Positions 21,412 to 32,450 of a DNA stretch of 64,000 nt are shown in pieces. The stretch is from Atherix ibis (Eukaryota; Arthropoda; Insecta; Diptera; Athericidae): positions 14,051,933-14,115,932 of the forward strand of contig OY282608.1 in NCBI GenBank assembly GCA_958298945.1, read 5' to 3'. How positions within the stretch are numbered: position 1 is the first letter of the stretch; every line of letters begins with the position of its first letter. Under the pieces are notes generated by a model. That model was not told the DNA's origin. It saw only the letters and a list, made by a program, of their open reading frames with translations, and ran no database searches. Both the position numbers and the translations under genes were made by a program.

Positions 21412-23860
21412 GTTGGTTTGTTGGTTTGTTTGTTTGTTGGTTTTTTCGTTTGTTGGCTTGTTGGTTTGTTGCTTACTTGGTTTGTTGGTTTGTTTTTTTG
21501 TTCGTTTGTTCGTTTGTTGATTTGTTGGTTTGTTGGTTTCTTGGTTTGTTGGTTTGTTCGTTTGTTGGTTTGTTCGTTTGTTGGTTTGTTTGTTTGTTGG
21601 TTTGTTCGTTTGTTCGTTTGTTGGTTTCTTGGTTCCTTAGTTAGTTGGCTTTTTGGTTTGTTTGTTGGTTTGTTGGTTTGGTGGCATGTCGGTTTGTTGG
21701 TTTGTTGGCTTGTTGGTTTGTTTGTTTGTTGGCTTGTTCGTTTGTTGGTTTGTTGGTTTCTTAGTTTGTTGGTGTGTTGGTTTGTTCGTTTGTTGGCTTG
21801 TTGGTTTGTTGGCTTGTTGGCTTCTTGGTTTGTTGGTTGGTTCGTTTGTTGGTTTGTTCGTTCGTTGGTTTGTTGGTTTGTTGGTTTGTTGGTTACTTGG
21901 TTTGTTGGTTTCTTGGTTTGTTGGTTTGTTGGTTTGTTCGTTTGTTGATTTGTTGGTTTGTTGGTTTGCTGGTTTGTTGGCTTGTTGGCTTGTTGGTTTG
22001 TTGGTTGGTTGGTTTGTTGGTTTGTTGGCTTGTTGGTTTGTTCGTTTGTTGGGTTGTTGGTTTGTTGATTTCTTGGTTACTTGGTTTGTTGGTTTGTTGG
22101 TTTGTTGGTTTGTTGGTTTGTTGGTTTGTTGGTTTGTTAGTTTGTTGGCTTGCTTGTTTGTTGTGTTGTTGGTTACTTGGTTTGTTTGTTTGTTGGTTTG
22201 TTGGTTTGTTGGTTTGTTGGTTTGTTGGTTTGTTGGTTTGTTGGTTTGTTCATTTGTTGGCTTGTTGGTTTGTTTGTATTGTTGGTTTATTTGTTTGTTC
22301 GTTTCTTGGCTTGTTGGGTTGTTGGCTTGTTGGCTTTTTTTTTTGTTGGTTTGTTGGTTTGTTGGTTTGTTGGTTTGTTGGTTTGTTGGTTTGTTGGTTT
22401 GTTCGTTTGTTGGTTTGTTGGTTTGTTGGTTTCTTGGTTTGTTGGTTTGTTCGTTTGTTGGCTTGTTGGTTTGTTAGCTTGTTGGCTTGATGGTTTGTTT
22501 GTTAGTGTGTTTGTTGGTTTGGTGGTTTATTGGTTTGTTTGTTTGTTCGTTTGTTGGCTTGTTGGCTTTGTTTGTTTGTTGGTTTGTTTGTTTTTTGGTT
22601 TTTTCGTTTGTTGGCTTGTTGGTTTGTTGCTTACTTGGTTTGTTGGTTTGTTGGTTTGTTGGTTTGTTTTTTTGTTCGTTTGTTCGTTTGTTGGTTTGTT
22701 GGTTTGTTGGTTTGTTCGTTTGTTGGTTTGTTCGTTTGTTGGTTTGTTTGTTTGTTGGTTTGTTCGTTTGTTCGTTTGTTGGTTTCTTGGTTCCTTAGTT
22801 AGTTGGCTTTTTGGTTTGTTGGTTTGTTGGTTTGTTGGCTTGTTCGTTGTTGGTTTGTTGGTTTGTTGGTTTGTTGGTTTGTTGGTTTGTTGGTTTAATG
22901 GTTTGTTGGCTTGTTGGTTTGTTGGTTTGTTGGTTTATTGTTTTGTTGGTTTGTTGGTTTGTTGGTTTGTTGGTTTGTTCGTTTGTTGGTTTGTTCGTTT
23001 GTTGGTTTGTTCGTTTGTTGGAATGTTGGTTTGTTGGACTGTTGGTTTGCTGGTTTGGTCGTTTGTTGGTTTGTTGGTTTGTTGGTTTGTCGGTTTGTTG
23101 GTTTGTTGGTTTGTTGGCTTGTTCGTTTGTTGGTTTGTTCGTTTGTTGGCTTGTTGGTTTGTTGGTTTGTTGGTTTGTTGATTTCTTGGTTTGTTTGTTT
23201 GTTGGTTTGTTGGTTTGTTGGTTTGTTGGTTTGTTGGTTTGTTGGTTTGGTGGCTCGTAGGTTTGTTGGGTTGTTGGCTTGTTGGTTTGTTGGTTTGTTG
23301 GCTTGTTGGTTTGTTGGTTTGTTGGTTTGTTGGTTTGTTAGTTGGTTCGTTTGTTGGTTTGTTGATTTGTTCGTTTGTTGGTTTGTTGGCTTGTTGGTTT
23401 GTTGGTTTGTTGGTTTGTTTGTTTGTTGGTTTGTTCGTTTGTTGGCTTGTTGGTTTGTTCGTTTGTTGGTTTGCTGGTTTGTTGGTTTGTTGGTTTGTTG
23501 GTTTGTTGGTTTATTGGTTTGTTGGTTTGTTGGTTTGTTGGCTTGTTGGATTGTTGGCTTGTTGGTTTGTTGGTTTGTTGGTTTGTTGGTTTTTTGGTTT
23601 GTTGGCTTGTTGGCTTGTTGGTTTGTTTGTTTGTTGGTTTGTTGGTTTGTTGGTTTTATGCTTTGTTTCTTTGTTGGTTTGTTGGTTTGCTGGTTGGTTG
23701 GCTTGTTGATTTGTTGGTTTGTTGGTTTTTTGGTTTGTTGATTTGTTGGTTTGTTGGTTTGTTGGTTTGTTGGTTTGTTGGCTTGTTGGTTTGTTGGTTT
23801 GTTGATTTGTTGGTTTGTTGGTTTGTTAGTTTGTTGGCTTGTTGGCTTGTTGGCTTGTTG
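21412..23860 (+). repeat. B tandem duplication of about 2.4 kb, copy 2
   Basis: Copy 2 abuts copy 1. Relative to it, a 16-bp loss lies near 22,503 (GTTAGTGTG) and about 64 bp of extra octamers near 22,925-22,990 carry a TTATTGTTTTG unit that copy 1 lacks. The match fades near 23,860, where A1-type GGTTTTTTGG appears instead of the TTTG pocket of copy 1. Confidence 0.8.
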
Positions 23861-24620
23861 GTTTGTTGGTTTTTTGGTTTGTTGGTTTGTTGGTTTGTTG
23901 GTTGGTTGGTTTGTTGGTTTTTTAGTTTGTTTTCTTGTTGGTTTGTTGATTTGTTGGTTTGTTAGTTTGTTGGTTTGTTTGTTTGTTGGTTTGTTCGTTT
24001 GTTGGCTTGTTTGTTTTTTGGTTTTTTGGTTTGTTGATTTGTTGGTTTGTTGGTTTGTTGGTTTGTTGGCTTGTTGGTTTGTTGGTTTTTTGGTTTGTTG
24101 GTTTGTTGGTTTGTTGGTTTGTTGGTTTGTTGGTTGTTTGGTTTGTTTTCTTGTTGTTTTGTTGATTTGTTGGTTTGTTAGTTTGTTGGCTTGTTTGTTT
24201 GTTGGTTTTTTGGTTTGTTGATTTGTTGGTTTGTTGGTTTGTTGGTTAGTTAGCTTGTTGGTTTCTTGGTTTTTTGGTTAGTTGATTTGTTGGTTTGTTG
24301 GGTTGTTGGTTTAATTGTTTGTTGGTTTGTTGGTTTGTTGGTTTGTTGGTTTGTTGGTTTGTTTGTTTGTTGGTTTGTTCGTTTGTTGGCTTGTTGGTTT
24401 GTTGGCTTTTTGGCTTGTTGGTTTGTTGGTTTATTTGTTTGTTGGTTTGTTGGTTTGTTGGTTTGTTGGTTTGTTGGTTTGTTGGTTTGTTGGTTTGTTG
24501 GTTTGTTGGTCTGCTGGTTTGTTGGTTTGTTGGTTTGTTGGTTTGTTGGCTTGTTGGCTTGTTGGTTTGTTGGTTTGTTGGTTTGTTGGTTTGTTGGTTT
24601 GTTGGTTTTTGGGTTTGTTG
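23650..24620 (+). repeat. A1-like tail segment
   Basis: This stretch resembles the closing part of an A1 round: TTTTCTTG near 23,930 and 24,148, GTTAGTTAGC near 24,244, and GGTTTAATTG near 24,309 (a variant of GGTTTAATGG). It sits between the B block and the next A2 block, as equivalent tails precede A1 rounds elsewhere. Nothing else was seen. Confidence 0.6.
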
Positions 24621-26640
24621 GCTTGTTGGTTTGTTGATTTGTTTGTTTGTTGGTTTGTTGGGTTGTTGGTTTGTTAGTTTGTTGGCTTGTTGGTTTGTTG
24701 GTTTGTTGGTTTGTTGGTTTGTTGGTTTGTTGGTTTGTTGGTTTGTTGGTTTGTTGGTTTGTTGGTTTGTTGGTTTGTTGGTTTGTTGGCTTGTTGGCTT
24801 GTTGGCTTGTTGGTTTGTTGGCTTGTTGGTTTGTTGGTTTGTTGGTTTGTTGGTTTGTTGGTTTGTTAGTTTTTTGGTTTGCTGGCTTGTTGGTTTGTTG
24901 GTTTGATGGTTTGTTGGTGTGTTGGTTTGTTGGTTTGTTGGTTTGTTGGTTTGTTGGTTTGTTTGTTTGTTTGTTTGTTCGTTTGTTGGCTTGTTGGTTT
25001 GTTGGCTTGTTGGCTTGTTGGCTTGTTGGTTTGTTGGTTTGTTGGCTTGTTGGTTTGTTGGTTTGTTGGTTTGTTGGTTTTTGGTTTGTTGGCTTGTTGG
25101 TTTGTTGATTTGTTGGTTTGTTGATTTGTTGGTTTGTTTGTTTGTTGGTTTGGTCGTTTCTTGGTTTGTTTGTTTGTTGGTTTGTTGGTTTGTTGGTCTG
25201 CTGGTTTGTTTGTTTGTTGATTTGTTGGCTTGTTGGCTTGTTGGTTTGTTTGTTTGTTGGTTTGTTGGGTTGTTGGTTTGTTGGTTTTTTGGTTTGTTGG
25301 TTTGTTGGTTTGTTGGTTTGTTGGTTTGTTGTTTTGTTGGTCTGCTGGTTTGTTGGTTTGTTGGTTTGTTGGCTTGTTGGCTTGTTGGTTTGTTGGTTTG
25401 TTGGTTTGTTGGCTTGCTGGTTTGTTGGTTTTTTGGTTTGTTGGTTTGTTGGTATGTTGGTTTGTTGGTTTTTTGGTTTGTTGGCTTGTTGGCTTGTTGG
25501 TGTGTTGGTTTGTTGGTTTGTTGGTTTGTTGGTTTATTGGTTTGTTGGTTTGTTGGTTTTTTGGTTTGTTGGATTGCTGGTTTGTTGATTTGTTGGTTTG
25601 TTGGTTTGTTGGTTTGTTGGTTTGGATGTTTGTTGGTTTATTTGTTTGTTGGTTTGCTGGTTTGTTGGTTTGTTGGTTTGTTGGCTTGTTGGCTTGTTGG
25701 TTTGTTGGTTTGTTGGTCTGTTGGTTTGTTTGTTTGTTCGTTTGTTTGTTGGTTGGCTCGTTGGTTTGTTGGCTTGTTGGCTTGTTGGTTTGTTGGTTTG
25801 TTGGCTTGTTGGGTTGTTGGTTTGTTGGTTTGTTGGTTTGTTGGTTTGTTGGTTTGTTGGTTTTTTGGTTTGTTGGCTTGTTGGTTTGTTGATTTGTTGG
25901 TTTGTTGGTTTGTTGGTTTGTTGGTTTGTTCGTTTGTTGGTTTGTTGGTTTGTTGGTTTGCTGGTTTGTTGGTTTGTTGGTTTTCTGGCTTGTTGGCTTG
26001 CTGGCTTGTTGGTTTGTTGGTTTGTTGGTTTGTTGGTTTGTTGGCTTGTTGGCTTGCTGGTTTGTTGGTTTGTTGGCTTGTTTTTTTGTTGGTTTATTTG
26101 TTTGTTGGTTTGTTAGTTTGTTGGTTTGTTGGCTTGTTGGTTTGTTGGTTTGTTTGCTCGTTGGTTTGTTGGTCTGTTGGTCTGTTGGTTTGTTGGTTTG
26201 TTGGTTTTTTGGTTTGTTGGTTTGTTGGTTTTTTGGTTTGTTGGCTTGTTGACTTGTTGGTTTGTTGGTTTGTTGGCTTGTTGGTTTGTTGGTTTGTTGG
26301 TTTTTTGGTTTGTTGGTTTGTTTGTTTGTATGTTTGTTCGTTTGTTGGCTTGTTGGTTTGTTGGCTTGTTGGCTTGTTGGTTTGTTGGTTTGTTGGCTTG
26401 TTGGTTTGTTGGTTTGTTGGTTTGTTAGTTTGTTGGTTTGTTGGTTTTTTGGTTTGTTTTCTTGTTGGTTTGTTGATTTGTTTGTTTGTTGGTTTGTTGG
26501 GTTGTTGGTTTGTTGGTTTGTTGGCTTGTTGGTTTGTTGGTTTGTTGGTTTGTTGGTTTGTTGGTTTGTTGGTTTGTTGGTTTGTTGGTTTGTTGGTTTG
26601 TTGGTTTGTTGGTTTGTTGGTTTGTTGGTTTGTTGGTTTG
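24620..26640 (+). repeat. Satellite subfamily A2, second block
   Basis: A2 markers recur in order: GATGG with GTGTGTTGG at 24,905, GGATG at 25,624, T-run plus GGTTTATTTG at 26,091, the GTATG unit near 26,328 and TTTTCTTG near 26,458. Offsets to the first A2 block are 9,335, 9,358 and 9,342 bp. Both blocks are followed by B sequence, so A2-B behaves as a larger repeated module of roughly 9.3 kb. Confidence 0.75.
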
Positions 26641-26689
26641 TTCGTTTGTTGGTTTGTTCGTTTGTTGGCTTGTTGGTTTGTTGGTTTGT

Positions 26690-29600
26690 TTGTTTCTTGG
26701 TTTCTTGGTTTGTTTGTTTGTTGGTTTGTTGGTTTGTTGGTTTGTTGGTTTGTTGGTTTGTTGGTTTGGTGGCTTGTCGGTTTGTTGGTTTGTTGGCTTG
26801 TTGGTTTGTTTGTTTGTTGGCTTGTTCGTTTGTTGGTTTGTTGGTTTCTTGGTGTTCTGGTTTGTTCGTTTGTTGGTTTGTTGGTTTGTTGGTTTGTTGG
26901 TTTGTTGGTTTGTTAGTTTGTTGGCTTGCTTGTTTGTTGTTTTGTTGGTTACTTGGTTTGTTTGTTTGTTGGTTTGTTGGTTTGTTGGTTTGTTGGTTTG
27001 TTGGTCTGTTCGTTTGTTGGCTTGTTGGTTTGTTTGTATTGTTGGTTTATTTGTTTGTTCGTTTGTTGGCTTGTTGGGTTGTTGGCTTGTTGGCTTTTTT
27101 TTTGTTGGTTTGTTGGTTTGTTGGTTTGTTGGTTTGTTGGTTTGTTGGTTTGTTGGTTTGTTGGTTTGTTGGTTTGTTGGTTTGTTCGTTTGTTGGTTTG
27201 TTGGTTTGTTGGTTTCTTGGTTTGTTGGTTTGTTCGTTTGTTGGCTTGTTGGTTTGTTAGCTTGTTGGCTTGATGGTTTGTTTGTTAGTTGGTTTGTTGG
27301 TTTGTTCGTTTGTTGGTTTGTTGGTTTGTTGGTTTCTTGGTTTGTTGGTTTGTTCGTTTGTTGGCTTGTTGGTTTGTTAGCTTGTTGGCTTGATGGTTTG
27401 TTTGTTAGTTGGTTTGTTGGTTTGGTGGTTTATTGGTTTGTTTGTTTGTTCGTTTGTTGGCTTGTTGGCTTATTTGTTTGTTGGTTTGTTTGTTTGTTGG
27501 TTTTTTCGTTTGTTGGCTTGTTGGTTTGTTGCTTACTTGGTTTGTCGGTTTGTTGGTTTGTTGGTTTGTTTTTTTTGTTCGTTTGTTCGTTTGTTGATTT
27601 GTTGGTTTGTTGGTTTCTTGGTTTGTTGGTTTGTTGGTTTGTTCATTTGTTGGTTTGGTCGTTTGTTGGTTTGTTTGTTTGTTGGTTTGTTCGTTTGTTC
27701 GTTTGTTGGTTTCTTGGTTCCTTAATTAGTTGGCTTTTTGGTTTGTTGGTTTGGAGGCATGTCGGTTTGTTGGTTTGTTGGCTTGTTGGTTTGTTTGTTT
27801 GTTGGCTTGTTCGTTTGTTGGTTTGTTGGTTTCTTAGTTTGTTGGTGTGTTGGTTTGTTCGTTTGTTGGCTTGTTGGTTTGTTGGCTTGTTGGCTTCTTG
27901 GTTTGTTGGTTGGTTCGTTTGTTGGTTTGTTCGTTCGTTGGTTTGTTGGTTTGTTGGTTTGTTGGTTACTTGGTTTGTTGGTTTCTTGGTTTGTTGGTTT
28001 GTTGGTTTGTTCGTTTGTTGATTTGTTGGTTTGTTGGTTTGCTGGTTTGTTGGCTTGTTGGCTTGTTGGTTTGTTGGTTGGTTGGTTTGTTGGTTTGTTG
28101 GCTTGTTGGTTTGTTCGTTTGTTGGGTTGTTGGTTTGTTCGTTTGTTGGGTTGTTGGTTTGTTGGTTTGTTGGTTTGTTGGTTTGTTGGTTTGTTGGTTT
28201 GTTAGTTTGTTGGCTTGCTTGTTTGTTGTTTTGTTGGTTACTTGGTTTGTTTGTTTGTTGGTTTGTTGGTTTGTTGGTTTGTTGGTTTGTTCGTTTGTTG
28301 GTTTGTTGGTTTGTTTGTTTGTTGGTTTGTTCGTTTGTTGGTTTGTTTGTTTGTTGGTTTGTTCGTTTGTTCGTTTGTTGGTTTCTTGGTTCCTTAGTTA
28401 GTTGGCTTTTTGGTTTGTTGGTTTGTTGGTTTGTTGGTTTGTTGGCTTGTTCGTTGTTGGTTTGTTGGTTTGTTGGTTTGTTGGTTTGTTGGTTTAATGG
28501 TTTGTTGACTTGTTGGTTTGTTGGTTTGTTGGTTTATTGTTTTGTTGGTTTGTTGGTTTGTTGGTTTGTTGGTTTGTTCGTTTGTTGGTTTATTCGTTTG
28601 TTGGTTTGTTCGTTTGTTGGTATGTTGGTTTGTTGGCTTGTTGGTTTGCTGGTTTGGTCGTTTGTTGGTTTGTTGGTTTGTTGGTTTGTTGGTTTGTTGG
28701 TTTGTTGGTTTGTGTGTTTGTTGGCTTGTTCGTTTGTTGGTTTGTTCGTTTGTTGGCTTGTTGGTTTGTTGGTTTGTTGATTTCTTGGTTTGTTTGTTTG
28801 TTGGTTTGTTGGTTTGTTGGTTTGTTGGTTTGTAAGTTGGTTCGTTTGTTGGTTTGTTGATTTGTTCGTTTGTTGGTTTGTTGGCTTGTTGGTTTGTTGG
28901 TTTGTTGGTTTGTTTGTTTGTTGGTTTGTTCGTTTGTTGGCTTGTTGGTTTGTTCGTTTGTTGGTTTGCTGGTTTGTTGGTTTGTTGGTTTGTTGGTTTG
29001 TTGGTTTATTGGTTTGTTGGTTTGTTGGTTTGTTGATTTCTTGGTTTGTTTGTTTGTTGGTTTGTTGGTTTGTTGGTTTGTTGGTTTGTTAGTTGGTTCG
29101 TTTGTTGGTTTGTTGATTTGTTCGTTTGTTGGTTTGTTGGCTTGTTGGTTTGTTGGTTTGTTGGTTTGTTTGTTTGTTGGTTTGTTCGTTTGTTGGCTTG
29201 TTGGTTTGTTCGTTTGTTGGTTTGCTGGTTTGTTGGTTTGTTGGTTTGTTGGTTTGTTTGTTTGTTGGTTTGTTGGTTTGTTGGTTTGTTGGTTTGTTCG
29301 TTTGTTGGTTTGTTGGTTTGTTTGTTTGTTGGTTTGTTCGTTTGTTGGTTTGTTTGTTTGTTGGTTTGTTCGTTTGTTCGTTTGTTGGTTTCTTGGTTCC
29401 TTAGTTAGTTGGCTTTTTGGTTTGTTGGTTTGTTGGTTTGTTGGTTTGTTGGCTTGTTCGTTGTTGGTTTGTTGGTTTGTTGGTTTGTTGGTTTGTTGGT
29501 TTAATGGTTTGTTGGCTTGTTGGTTTGTTGGTTTGTTGGTTTATTGTTTTGTTGGTTTGTTGGTTTGTTGGTTTGTTGGTTTGTTCGTTTGTTGGTTTAT

Positions 29601-30075
29601 TCGTTTGTTGGTTTGTTCGTTTGTTGGTATGTTGGTTTGTTGGCTTGTTGGTTTGCTGGTTTGGTCGTTTGTTGGTTTGTTGGTTTGTTGGTTTGGTGGT
29701 TTGTTGGTTTGTTGGTTTGTGTGTTTGTTGGCTTGTTCGTTTGTTGGTTTGTTCGTTTGTTGGCTTGTTGGTTTGTTGGTTTGTTGATTTCTTGGTTTGT
29801 TTGTTTGTTGGTTTGTTGGTTTGTTGGTTTGTTGGTTTGTTAGTTGGTTCGTTTGTTGGTTTGTTGATTTGTTCGTTTGTTGGTTTGTTGGCTTGTTGGT
29901 TTGTTGGTTTGTTGGTTTGTTTGTTTGTTGGTTTGTTCGTTTGTTGGCTTGTTGGTTTGTTCGTTTGTTGGTTTGCTGGTTTGTTGGTTTGTTGGTTTGT
30001 TGGTTTGTTGGTTTATTGGTTTGTTGGTTTGTTGGTTTGTTGGCTTGTTGGCTTGTTGGCTTTTTGGTTTGTTGG
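26690..30075 (+). repeat. B tandem unit, long copy (about 3.38 kb)
   Basis: The unit matches the following copy at offsets that shift with octamer gain or loss: 3,383 bp at GGTGTTCTGG (26,851/30,234), 3,375 bp at TTTGTATTG and 3,391 bp at TTGCTTAC and CCTTAA. In its right part the offset drops to 2,384 bp, because this copy contains an extra internal 1,007-bp duplication that the next lacks (3,391 minus 1,007 equals 2,384). Confidence 0.8.
28245..30040 (+). repeat. Nested 1,007-bp and 256-bp duplications
   Basis: Inside the long B copy, about 790 bp from 28,245 to 29,033 recur from 29,252 to about 30,040 at an offset of 1,007 bp; CCTTAG 28,392/29,399 and GGTTTAATGG 28,491/29,498 pair. Between them, a stretch starting near 28,790 recurs at 29,046 with an offset of 256 bp (32 octamers). 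A point difference is GTAAGTTGG near 28,833 against GTTAGTTGG near 29,089 and 29,840. The nesting suggests at least two successive slippage or exchange events. Confidence 0.75.
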
Positions 30076-32450
30076 TTTGTTTGTTTCTTGGTTTGTTTGT
30101 TTGTTGGTTTGTTGGTTTGTTGGTTTGTTGGTTTGTTGGTTTGTTGGTTTGGTGGCTTGTCGGTTTGTTGGTTTGTTGGCTTGTTGGTTTGTTTGTTTGT
30201 TGGCTTGTTCGTTTGTTGGTTTGTTGGTTTCTTGGTGTTCTGGTTTGTTCGTTTGTTGGTTTGTTGGTTTGTTGGTTTGTTGGTTTGTTGGTTTGTTAGT
30301 TTGTTGGCTTGCTTGTTTGTTGTTTTGTTGGTTACTTGGTTTGTTTGTTTGTTGGTTTGTTGGTTTGTTGGTTTGTTGGTCTGTTCGTTTGTTGGCTTGT
30401 TGGTTTGTTTGTATTGTTGGTTTATTTGTTTGTTCGTTTGTTGGCTTGTTGGGTTGTTGGCTTGTTGGCTTTTTTTTTGTTGGTTTGTTGGTTTGTTGGT
30501 TTGTTGGTTTGTTGGTTTGTTGGTTTGTTGGTTTGTTGGTTTGTTGGTTTGTTGGTTTGTTGGTTTGTTGGTTTGTTCGTTTGTTGGTTTGTTGGTTTGT
30601 TGGTTTCTTGGTTTGTTGGTTTGTTCGTTTGTTGGCTTGTTGGTTTGTTAGCTTGTTGGCTTGATGGTTTGTTTGTTAGTTGGTTTGTTGGTTTGTTCGT
30701 TTGTTGGTTTGTTGGTTTGTTGGTTTCTTGGTTTGTTGGTTTGTTCGTTTGTTGGCTTGTTGGTTTGTTAGCTTGTTGGCTTGATGGTTTGTTTGTTAGT
30801 TGGTTTGTTGGTTTGGTGGTTTATTGGTTTGTTTGTTTGTTCGTTTGTTGGCTTGTTGGCTTATTTGTTTGTTGGTTTGTTTGTTTGTTGGTTTTTTCGT
30901 TTGTTGGCTTGTTGGTTTGTTGCTTACTTGGTTTGTCGGTTTGTTGGTTTGTTGGTTTGTTTTTTTTGTTCGTTTGTTCGTTTGTTGATTTGTTGGTTTG
31001 TTGGTTTCTTGGTTTGTTGGTTTGTTGGTTTGTTCATTTGTTGGTTTGGTCGTTTGTTGGTTTGTTTGTTTGTTGGTTTGTTCGTTTGTTCGTTTGTTGG
31101 TTTCTTGGTTCCTTAATTAGTTGGCTTTTTGGTTTGTTGGTTTGGAGGCATGTCGGTTTGTTGGTTTGTTGGCTTGTTGGTTTGTTTGTTTGTTGGCTTG
31201 TTCGTTTGTTGGTTTGTTGGTTTCTTAGTTTGTTGGTGTGTTGGTTTGTTCGTTTGTTGGCTTGTTGGTTTGTTGGCTTGTTGGCTTCTTGGTTTGTTGG
31301 TTGGTTCGTTTGTTGGTTTGTTCGTACGTTGGTTTGTTGGTTTGTTGGTTTGTTGGTTACTTGGTTTGTTGGTTTCTTGGTTTGTTGGTTTGTTGGTTTG
31401 TTCGTTTGTTGATTTGTTGGTTTGTTGGTTTGCTGGTTTGTTGGCTTGTTGGCTTGTTGGTTTGTTGGTTGGTTGGTTTGTTGGTTTGTTGGCTTGTTGG
31501 TTTGTTCGTTTGTTGGGTTGTTGGTTTGTTCGTTTGTTGGGTTGTTGGTTTGTTGGTTTGTTGGTTTGTTGGTTTGTTGGTTTGTTGGTTTGTTAGTTTG
31601 TTGGCTTGCTTGTTTGTTGTTTTGTTGGTTACTTGGTTTGTTTGTTTGTTGGTTTGTTGGTTTGTTGGTTTGTTGGTTTGTTCGTTTGTTGGTTTGTTGG
31701 TTTGTTTGTTTGTTGGTTTGTTCGTTTGTTGGTTTGTTTGTTTGTTGGTTTGTTCGTTTGTTCGTTTGTTGGTTTCTTGGTTCCTTAGTTAGTTGGCTTT
31801 TTGGTTTGTTGGTGTGTTGGTTTGTTGGTTTGTTGGCTTGTTCGTTGTTGGTTTGTTGGTTTGTTGGTTTGTTGGTTTGTTGGTTTAATGGTTTGTTGGC
31901 TTGTTGGTTTGTTGGTTTGTTGGTTTATTGTTTTGTTGGTTTGTTGGTTTGTTGGTTTGTTGGTTTGTTCGTTTGTTGGTTTATTCGTTTGTTGGTTTGT
32001 TCGTTTGTTGGTATGTTGGTTTGTTGGCTTGTTGGTTTGCTGGTTTGGTCGTTTGTTGGTTTGTTGGTTTGTTGGTTTGTTGGTTTGTTGGTTTGTTGGT
32101 TTGTGTGTTTGTTGGCTTGTTCGTTTGTTGGTTTGTTCGTTTGTTGGCTTGTTGGTTTGTTGGTTTGTTGATTTCTTGGTTTGTTTGTTTGTTGGTTTGT
32201 TGGTTTGTTGGTTTGTTGGTTTGTTAGTTGGTTCGTTTGTTGGTTTGTTGATTTGTTCGTTTGTTGGTTTGTTGGCTTGTTGGTTTGTTGGTTTGTTGGT
32301 TTGTTTGTTTGTTGGTTTGTTCGTTTGTTGGCTTGTTGGTTTGTTCGTTTGTTGGTTTGCTGGTTTGTTGGTTTGTTGGTTTGTTGGTTTGTTGGTTTAT
32401 TGGTTTGTTGGTTTGTTGGTTTGTTGGCTTGTTGGCTTGTTGGCTTTTTG
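30075..32450 (+). repeat. B tandem unit, short copy (about 2.38 kb)
   Basis: This copy abuts the long one and lacks the nested 1,007-bp duplication. A private change creates TTCGTACG near 31,323, where the equivalent positions near 19,461, 21,858, 27,932 and 41,369 read TTCGTTCG. Its right edge overlaps the left edge of the 4,131-bp duplication, so a few hundred bases of B travel with that later event. Confidence 0.8.

Larger units (their letters stand above)
17160..23650 (+). repeat. Satellite subfamily B, first block
   Basis: The B signature is dense here: TTGCTTAC at 18,345, 19,072, 20,246, 21,469 and 22,627; GGTTCCTTAG with CCTTAG at 18,511, 19,238, 20,412, 21,635 and 22,793; TTTGTATTG at 17,863, 19,876 and 22,273; and many GGTTACTTGG and GGTTTCTTGG units. 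TTCG units, hence CpG, look more frequent than in A blocks. A short A-like stretch (about 21,220-21,420, with a GGTTGGTTGG motif) is embedded and travels with the repeat. Most of the block is the 2.4-kb tandem duplication listed separately. No gene was found. Confidence 0.8.
26640..32450 (+). repeat. Satellite subfamily B, second block
   Basis: B markers return: TTGCTTAC at 27,529 and 30,920; TTTGTATTG at 27,033 and 30,408; T9 runs at 27,095 and 30,470; CCTTAG or CCTTAA at 27,720, 28,392, 29,399, 31,111 and 31,793. The CCTTAA variant (27,720 and 31,111) is absent from the first B block but present in the third (41,157), linking these copies by descent. The block consists of one 3.38-kb and one 2.38-kb copy of the same unit. 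Confidence 0.8.

Noticed and set aside
17160..23650. Subfamily B as an inserted mobile element
   Set aside because: B is built from the same octamer as A, has no terminal repeats or coding capacity, and its borders are gradual. A diverged satellite subfamily explains it better.
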